A stretch of DNA of 9,222 bases, taken from positions 1 to 9,222 of the forward strand of contig CALGOI010000348.1 of the NCBI GenBank assembly GCA_937959065.1. The letters run 5' to 3'. This DNA is from an uncultured Ignavibacteriota bacterium. Its GTDB lineage: Bacteria > Bacteroidota > Ignavibacteria > Tepidaquicellales > Tepidaquicellaceae. Shown piece after piece: positions 4,860 through 9,222 of the stretch; within the stretch, counting starts at the first letter, position 1; every line of letters begins with the position of its first letter. A program made the translations under genes and the position numbers. The notes beneath the pieces are model-generated. The model saw nothing but the letters and a program-made list of their open reading frames with translations, ran no database searches and had not been told where the DNA came from.

Positions 4860-5510
4860 TTAAAATTCAATTCCTTCTCTTGCAGGTATGCCTGCATCGA
4901 AGTAATGTTTTACTTTGCGCATTTCAGTGATAAGATCGACTTTTTCCTCAAGTCCGTCCCATAGTTTATGCCCGGTCATAACGAGTTCGAATCGCTGGTT
5001 TTTCCTGTAGAGAGCTATCACTTCCTCAACCTCCTCTTTTTTTAAGAGATTATATGCGACTGCAGCAATTATCTCATCGAGGATGAGCAGATCCTGGTCC
5101 CCATTTTGGACTAGGTCTTTTGCTATCGATAAGCCGCGCTGAGCTTCAGCCAGGTCATCGTCATTGCTTTTAAAGCGAAACGTACCGTCTTCATTCATTC
5201 TTTCACATCCGGTTGGTTGAATTTCTACCGGATAGCCGAGTTCTTTCAGTTTACGCAGTATGTTTCGTTCGTTGTAGTGCTCATTTTCTCCGTCATAACC
5301 TTTATCGAACTGTACTATGGCAACTTTCTTCCCTGCACCGAGGGCTCTGATCGCAAGCCCAAAGGAACTGGTCGTTTTCCCTTTGCCATACCCGTAGTAT
5401 ACGTGTATGCAGTTCTTTTGCTCATCGGTAAGGTCTTTATAACCTTCGATAGTCTTGAGCATTTTTTCTTTCAGTTTTTTACCGCCTGTTACTATTTCTT
5501 TTTCACTCAT
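4860..5510 (-). CDS. cobO: corrinoid (cob(I)yrinic acid a,c-diamide) adenosyltransferase, CobA/CobO/BtuR family
   Basis: 216 residues from ATG at 5508-5510. The family P-loop 'GYGKGKTTS' is at 40-48, after 'CIHVYYG'. 'KKVAIVQFDKG' (61-71), the Walker-B-like 'LLILDEI' (141-147), 'FELVMTGH' (174-181) and the diagnostic C-terminus 'ITEMRKVKHYFDAGIPAREG' plus IEF (194-216) are all intact. The enzyme transfers the 5'-deoxyadenosyl group of ATP to Co(I) corrinoids, giving adenosylcobalamin or precursors; it acts in the cytosol and also serves corrinoid salvage. It starts four bases after the btuB stop, in the riboswitch-controlled operon, so imported corrinoid would be converted directly to coenzyme. 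Symbol usage varies (cobA, cobO, btuR) for the same family. Confidence 0.96.
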   Translation of the reverse strand: MSEKEIVTGGKKLKEKMLKTIEGYKDLTDEQKNCIHVYYGYGKGKTTSSFGLAIRALGAGKKVAIVQFDKGYDGENEHYNERNILRKLKELGYPVEIQPTGCERMNEDGTFRFKSNDDDLAEAQRGLSIAKDLVQNGDQDLLILDEIIAAVAYNLLKKEEVEEVIALYRKNQRFELVMTGHKLWDGLEEKVDLITEMRKVKHYFDAGIPAREGIEF

Positions 5511-5514
5511 AATA

Positions 5515-7431
5515 TTAGTAGCTTATTGATATTCCTAATTTAAAATTTCTTAACGGCATCGGGTAACCGGGCATAACCTGGTAATCCGTGTTGAGTATGT
5601 TGTTGAGTTCGAAGTTTAAACGGGTTTTAACTTTCCAAATAGCGACAGTGTAATTAAGGCTTCCATCCAGAAGATCCATCGCGGGCAGAAAGATAGTATT
5701 TTCGTAATCAGTATACCGTTTACCAATGAACCTGTAATAAAGGTTTACCCCGAATTCTTTATAATTTAAACCAATATTCGTTTTAGATAATTCGACCGGG
5801 ATGTAAATAAGTTGTTTGCCGTAAGTTGGATCATCAGGTGAGACGCGATTATCCTTCACCGAGCTGGAGTGCGAGTAATTTAAGCCGATATTAAGGTTCA
5901 TGTCACGCGATAATTCCTTCTCAGCTTTGAAGTCGAATGATATTACATTTGATACAGTCTTATCTATATTTATTGGAGACCAGATACCACCCGGCCCCGG
6001 CTGCCAGATTATCTTATCTTTGAAGTTAATGTAGGTATAATTTATGTCCAATGTGTTTTGTGTTATAAAGTCAAAATTGAATACAGCCCCGGCATCGAAG
6101 TTAATGGATTTCTGTGTTTTCAAATTGGGGTTCCCTCCTATGCCCCAGTAAAGCTGGTTAAATGTAGGGGCAGCATAATTATTCCCAATGTTTGAACGGA
6201 TGAACAGTTTAATTTTACTAAATGGCTTATAATTGATACCAAGCTTCCCTGCCACATTAGTTTCATCTATGTCAGATACATTATCGAATCTCACTGACGG
6301 AAATATTTTAAAATTATCGACGGGTGTGTACTCGGTTACGACAAACATCCCGGTCTGGTACCTGTTAACATCAGATACAAGTTCGTTGCTGTTAATAGTC
6401 GCGTAAGTAAAGTCATAACCGCCTGTAACTTTCAAAATGCTGCTATTATAATCCACCTGTGAGCGGCTTGCTAACACAATGTTCTTGTAATAGCTATTGA
6501 TCACCGGTTCATCATAGTAATTCATCAGGTTATTCTGGAAATTGGATTCAGATCTCAATGACCAAGTATTGTTAAGCACATTCTTGTAAACCAGTATACT
6601 GTTCCAATTTCTGTCATCCTGTTTTGTGTCCGCTGGAGCAGTACCCGTCTCAAGTCCCGGTATACTGCGTTTATCTGAGACAAAGTTAGTATAAAACGAC
6701 AGGTGATTTTTAGAATTAATTGTATATTCTATATTTGAGTAGAAATTTTTGTAGGTATAATTATTATTAACGCGGTTTTTAAGAGTCGTTGTTTTCCCTG
6801 AATGAAAGTAATAATCGAAATTATCTTTAGAATTCTCCGAGGATACCCCGGCATTTATTGAAACCGGTCCCAGATTCTTATTCAGGTCCAGATAAACTTT
6901 ACTGTAGCCGTAAGACCCTCCCCATGTAGAAAGGTTTAATCCGAAATCACTTTGCGCCCGTGAGGTGACTATATTAACAACACCCCCGATTGCATCCGAG
7001 CCATAGATAGAGCTGTAGCCGTTATTAACGACCTCAATTCGTTCTATGTTGTCTTTAGAAACAAGTGAAAGGTCTATCTGGGCATTCTGGTATGAATTAA
7101 GTTTGCTCCCGTTTAGAAGGATAAGTGTTTGTTCGGTTTCGAGCCCGTTCATAGATATAGTCTGGAGGGATGAGCCGTTACCATATGACTTAATAAACAC
7201 TCCGCCTGCCGATTGAAGAATGTCAGAAAGCCGATCCCCATTCTTTGATCTTATAAACTCTCTTTTTAAGACTTCAATCTTTGCAGGCGAAGTGTAAACG
7301 CTTGTTTCAATTTTATTGCTGTATACTTTTATCTCTTCGGTAGTATAGTGTGAAGAGTCCTTTTCCTGCTCGTGATTGCTTACAGCAAAAAGTGAAAGTA
7401 TAATAATTAATATGTATCTAAATATTCTCAA
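5515..7431 (-). CDS. btuB: TonB-dependent outer-membrane receptor for cobalamin/corrinoid (BtuB-like)
   Basis: 638 residues. An N-terminal hydrophobic signal peptide (about 3-18, 'IFRYILIIILSLFAVS') is followed by a likely TonB box near 'EEIKVYS' (32-38). The plug domain spans about 45-157 and ends in the conserved 'IERIEVVNNGYSSIYGSDAI' plus GGVVNIVT (129-156). A beta-barrel of amphipathic strands runs to the C-terminal aromatic residue (Tyr638, 'KLGISISY'), as needed for BAM insertion. The plug-barrel size matches compact BtuB/vitamin receptors; there is no carboxypeptidase-like extension as in SusC proteins. Substrate is inferred from the cobalamin riboswitch upstream and cobO downstream. 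The start is TTG (7429-7431); no ATG lies between it and the plug. AAGGAG (7447-7452) sits 15 bases upstream, inside the terminator stem, which is too far for a normal SD. Confidence 0.93.
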   Translation of the reverse strand: MRIFRYILIIILSLFAVSNHEQEKDSSHYTTEEIKVYSNKIETSVYTSPAKIEVLKREFIRSKNGDRLSDILQSAGGVFIKSYGNGSSLQTISMNGLETEQTLILLNGSKLNSYQNAQIDLSLVSKDNIERIEVVNNGYSSIYGSDAIGGVVNIVTSRAQSDFGLNLSTWGGSYGYSKVYLDLNKNLGPVSINAGVSSENSKDNFDYYFHSGKTTTLKNRVNNNYTYKNFYSNIEYTINSKNHLSFYTNFVSDKRSIPGLETGTAPADTKQDDRNWNSILVYKNVLNNTWSLRSESNFQNNLMNYYDEPVINSYYKNIVLASRSQVDYNSSILKVTGGYDFTYATINSNELVSDVNRYQTGMFVVTEYTPVDNFKIFPSVRFDNVSDIDETNVAGKLGINYKPFSKIKLFIRSNIGNNYAAPTFNQLYWGIGGNPNLKTQKSINFDAGAVFNFDFITQNTLDINYTYINFKDKIIWQPGPGGIWSPINIDKTVSNVISFDFKAEKELSRDMNLNIGLNYSHSSSVKDNRVSPDDPTYGKQLIYIPVELSKTNIGLNYKEFGVNLYYRFIGKRYTDYENTIFLPAMDLLDGSLNYTVAIWKVKTRLNFELNNILNTDYQVMPGYPMPLRNFKLGISISY

Positions 7432-7434
7432 TAT

Positions 7435-7510
7435 AAAATAAAAAAACTCCTTACTTCATTTTAATATCCACACGTGTATACAGACAGATATAAAATGAAA
7501 CAAGGAGTTT
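7435..7510 (-). terminator. intrinsic terminator hairpin of the riboswitch expression platform
   Basis: In the minus-strand RNA the 5' arm AAACUCCUUGUUUCAUUUUA (and UAUC; 7487-7510) pairs with the 3' arm at 7444-7468. The stem is about 24 bp with two G-U wobbles and one bulged base, closed over an 18-base loop (7469-7486). A U-rich tract (7435-7446, broken by one A) follows immediately and runs to within four bases of the btuB start codon. A competing short hairpin, AAGGA-AAC-UCCUU (7502-7514), uses the base of the 5' arm and could serve in an antiterminated state. Together with the aptamer this predicts B12-dependent premature termination. Confidence 0.85.
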
Positions 7511-7560
7511 CCTTTATGTCCATATAACTTTACCCACGAAGAATATGAAAAATGTTTACT

Positions 7561-7742
7561 TTCGGCAGGTCTCCTGGCTTAAGAGCAATTTTCAAACCGC
7601 CTTCCCACCGCCAAAAGGCGACAGTGGCAAAAACCGGGTTGGTTCGATCTTCTCTTTTACAGTTGCGGGGACAGCTCCGGGTTTTCACCGGATTCCCTAT
7701 TAATCCCGAAACATCTATTCGGGAACCGTAAGCATGGTTTTA
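7561..7742 (-). ncRNA. cobalamin riboswitch aptamer upstream of btuB
   Basis: Read on the minus strand, the conserved elements appear in the right order: 'AACCATGC' at the 5' end (about 7733-7740), 'AGGGAA' (7693-7698), 'GGTGAAAACCC' (7679-7689), 'CCCGCAACTGT' (7659-7669), 'GCCACTG' (7622-7628), and the 3' B12 box 'AAGCCAGGAGACCTGCC' (7564-7580). A P6-type extension hairpin CGCC-UUUU-GGCG follows GCCACTG. This is the classic AdoCbl-type class I consensus (RF00174). It sits between a promoter at 7759-7790 and an intrinsic terminator at 7435-7510, so B12 binding should switch off btuB-cobO-propeller expression. Boundaries are approximate. The 374-base stretch without a gene (7432-7805) is accounted for by this aptamer, the terminator, a linker of about 50 bases and the promoter. 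Confidence 0.97.
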
Positions 7743-7758
7743 TTAAGGAACTGTAATA

Positions 7759-7790
7759 CAAAACTAAACTAAAATATAATAACTTGCAAA
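7759..7790 (-). promoter_or_regulatory. Bacteroidota-type promoter of the B12 riboswitch operon
   Basis: On the minus strand TTTG (7787-7790) is followed after 20 bases by TAGTTTTG (7759-7766), matching the Bacteroidota primary sigma consensus TTTG-N19ish-TAnnTTTG. Transcription would start near 7752, just ahead of the riboswitch 5' end. The -33 element begins 15 bases after the stop codon of the small lipoprotein gene, so the riboswitch operon has its own start. Confidence 0.65.
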
Positions 7791-7805
7791 CATTAATTTA
7801 AAACG

Positions 7806-8225
7806 CTATCTAACATACTGGGATTTCAATCCGTAAGAGGTCTCAGTTTTTTCGAAGACTATAACTTCATTAACTGGGTCATAGAACTTTTGAATCAGGA
7901 GAGATTTTCTTTCACCATTTAATTCATAAGTGACGATATAAACCGATGCCGATAATCTGTCGAGTGTCACTTTGCTTGCTTTGCCGACAATAGGATATAT
8001 CTCTTCCTCCAGGTAAAGCTGTAGGTCATTTTCTTCGGTTCCCTGCAGGACATCATTAACAAGAATGAGGCTGAACAATTCCGCTTCAGATAAAGCAGTT
8101 GTATCGCCGTCTTCCTGTTCATTAACAATTTCGGAGTTCGTTCCGTCTTCATCCACGGGATCATTATTACCGCATGAAGCGAGGGCAAAAGAGCTAATCA
8201 ACATAAAGATTGTCCAGAATTTCAT
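7806..8225 (-). CDS. small lipoprotein of unknown function
   Basis: 139 residues from ATG at 8223-8225. The signal peptide (1-17) ends in a lipobox L15-A-S-C18 and is followed by an acidic, Asn/Asp/Glu-rich linker (19-43). The remaining domain of about 95 residues has a helical part ('SEAELFSLILVNDVLQG', 'NDLQLYLEEEIYPIVG') and a beta part ('VTLDRLSASVYIVTYELNG', 'SLLIQKFYD', 'EVIVFEKTE'). I recognise no family. It lies between two transcription signals, the terminator at 8251-8282 and the promoter at 7759-7790, so it is probably expressed alone. No clear promoter was found in the 25 bases between the terminator and its start. Its position next to the B12 operon does not by itself imply a B12 role. 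Confidence 0.8.
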   Translation of the reverse strand: MKFWTIFMLISSFALASCGNNDPVDEDGTNSEIVNEQEDGDTTALSEAELFSLILVNDVLQGTEENDLQLYLEEEIYPIVGKASKVTLDRLSASVYIVTYELNGERKSLLIQKFYDPVNEVIVFEKTETSYGLKSQYVR

Positions 8226-8250
8226 TTGTGAGATTTAAAAAATTAAAATA

Positions 8251-8282
8251 AAAAAGCTCTCAAATATAGAGAGCTTTTTTTT
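8251..8282 (-). terminator. bidirectional intrinsic terminator after the oxoamine synthase gene
   Basis: GCTCTC (8256-8261) and GAGAGC (8269-8274) form a short GC stem extended by A/T pairs (8251-8255 with 8275-8279) over a seven-base loop. T-runs follow in both directions: TTTTTTATTTT on the minus strand and eight T on the plus strand. It lies about 30 bases past the stop codon at 8311. Confidence 0.85.
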
Positions 8283-8310
8283 ATAAATGTAGCCAAAAGA
8301 AAAGTAAGGA

Positions 8311-9222
8311 TTATTGTATAACCCCCAACTCTTTACCAATATCACCAAATATCTCGAGTATCCTGTCGAGATGCTCATCTTCGTGAGTAGCCATATATGA
8401 GGTACGAAGCATAGCGAGATGCTGTGGCACACCCGGTGATATAAACGCATTAACGAATACACCAGCATCGAAAAGCTTTCTCCAGAACTGGAATACGAGC
8501 ATATCGTCCCCGAGAATAACCGGGACAACAGCCGTTTTCGCTTCGATGATCTTGAAGCCCATGTCTTTATATCCCTGGCGCATTTTATTTGCGTTACGAA
8601 TAAGGTTATCTATTCTTTCCGGTTCAGCTCTAAGTATATCGAGTGCAGCATCTGCAGCCGCAACCGATGATGGTGTCGGTGATGCAGAAAATATCAACGC
8701 GGGTGAATGGTGTTTTATGTAATTAATTACAGGCGCTTCCCCTCCTACGAATCCGCCAAGCGAGGCGAATGTCTTTGAGAAAGTACCCATTGTCATATCA
8801 ACTTCATTAACAAGACCGAACTCAGAGGCTGTTCCCCTGCCGCCTTCACCAATAACACCGGTAGCATGCGCGTCATCGATCAGGATTCTTGCGTTATGCT
8901 TCTTCGCAAGCTCGACCAGTTTTGGAAGGTCTACTATCTCACCTGTTGTAGAGAAGACTCCATCTGACGCAATTAATTTTGGCGCATCATCCGGAAGTGC
9001 AGATAAAACCCTTTCAAGGTCAGCCATGTCATTGTGCTTATAACGGAGGAATTTTGCAAAAGCACCGCGAGCCATCATATTTGCAGCAAGGATACATGCA
9101 TGATTATCCTTATCGGAGATCATGTACTCGTCTTTCTGCACAAGTGTCGGTATTATTCCCTGTGCTGTCTGATATCCTGTAGAAAATAATAATACACTTT
9201 CTTTTTGCAAGTAATCGGCAAG
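8311..9222 (-). CDS. alpha-oxoamine synthase (serine palmitoyltransferase / KBL / AONS family), partial, N-terminus outside window
   Basis: The frame is open to the window edge. 303 C-terminal residues are visible, beginning LADYLQKESVLLFSTGYQ, so roughly 95 residues of a protein of about 400 are missing. This PLP fold-type I family condenses an amino acid with an acyl-CoA and releases CO2. Key residues (fragment numbering): 'IDDAHATG' with Asp116 and His119 stacking or binding the cofactor, and 'GTFSKTFAS' with Lys150 as the PLP Schiff-base lysine. 'SDGVFSTTGEIVDLPKLVEL' and 'MATHEDEHLD' are family-typical. Resemblance to Bacteroides serine palmitoyltransferase ('RYKHNDMADLERVL', 'GGFVGG', 'IFSASPTP') suggests sphingolipid-base synthesis, but 2-amino-3-ketobutyrate CoA ligase cannot be excluded from sequence alone. 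It is followed by a terminator. Confidence 0.9.
   Translation of the reverse strand, partial: LADYLQKESVLLFSTGYQTAQGIIPTLVQKDEYMISDKDNHACILAANMMARGAFAKFLRYKHNDMADLERVLSALPDDAPKLIASDGVFSTTGEIVDLPKLVELAKKHNARILIDDAHATGVIGEGGRGTASEFGLVNEVDMTMGTFSKTFASLGGFVGGEAPVINYIKHHSPALIFSASPTPSSVAAADAALDILRAEPERIDNLIRNANKMRQGYKDMGFKIIEAKTAVVPVILGDDMLVFQFWRKLFDAGVFVNAFISPGVPQHLAMLRTSYMATHEDEHLDRILEIFGDIGKELGVIQ

Noticed and set aside
8261..8297. TATATTTG (minus strand) as a promoter for the small lipoprotein
   Set aside because: It lies in the loop and stem of the terminator, and the nearest TTTG is 25 bases upstream instead of about 19-20; a chance match in AT-rich sequence is likelier.
1..9222. Mobile elements, CRISPR arrays, tRNA or rRNA genes
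   Set aside because: No transposase, integrase, direct-repeat array, tRNA cloverleaf or rRNA sequence was seen on either strand by reading.

Overview
The window reads as part of a chromosome from the Bacteroidota/Chlorobiota/Ignavibacteriota (FCB) group, most likely an Ignavibacteria-like organism. The basis is AT-rich DNA, almost no Shine-Dalgarno sequences, frequent TTG starts, a promoter of the TTTG-N20-TAnnTTTG type, a YbeY with the clade-like 'HGLLHLCGYDD' signature, a BtuG-like propeller lipoprotein beside btuB, and a serine-palmitoyltransferase-like oxoamine synthase. The placement is an inference from these traits, not from a phylogeny. Every gene recognised is on the minus strand, so the account below runs from high to low coordinates.

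(1) 9222-8251: the C-terminal three quarters of a PLP-dependent alpha-oxoamine synthase, closed by an intrinsic terminator. (2) 8225-7806: a small lipoprotein of unknown function. (3) 7790-3790: a vitamin B12 uptake and activation unit. It has a Bacteroidota-type promoter, a cobalamin riboswitch, a long intrinsic terminator hairpin directly before the first gene, then btuB (outer-membrane receptor), cobO (corrinoid adenosyltransferase) and a BtuG-like surface propeller lipoprotein. The receptor and lipoprotein would capture and import corrinoid, and CobO would adenosylate it.

(4) 3803-1568: the most unusual part, a tightly packed three-gene unit. It encodes a JAMM/MPN+ metalloprotease fused to a transmembrane helix, coiled coil and LysM domain, then a stand-alone ubiquitin-conjugating E2-like protein with the HPN motif and catalytic Cys, then a gamma-carbonic-anhydrase-family protein. 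No E1 or ubiquitin-like gene is visible. A sigma70-like promoter leads into a perfect 14-bp inverted repeat that holds the annotated start codon of the JAMM gene in its loop. (5) 1545-1123: a cold-shock protein with a candidate long leader and its own terminator. (6) 1104-1: a small unknown protein directly upstream of ybeY, then the first 35 codons of topA.

The best candidate for an undescribed system is the envelope-tethered JAMM-LysM plus E2 pair. It resembles half of a ubiquitin-like conjugation/deconjugation pathway, in a housekeeping rather than a mobile-element setting.
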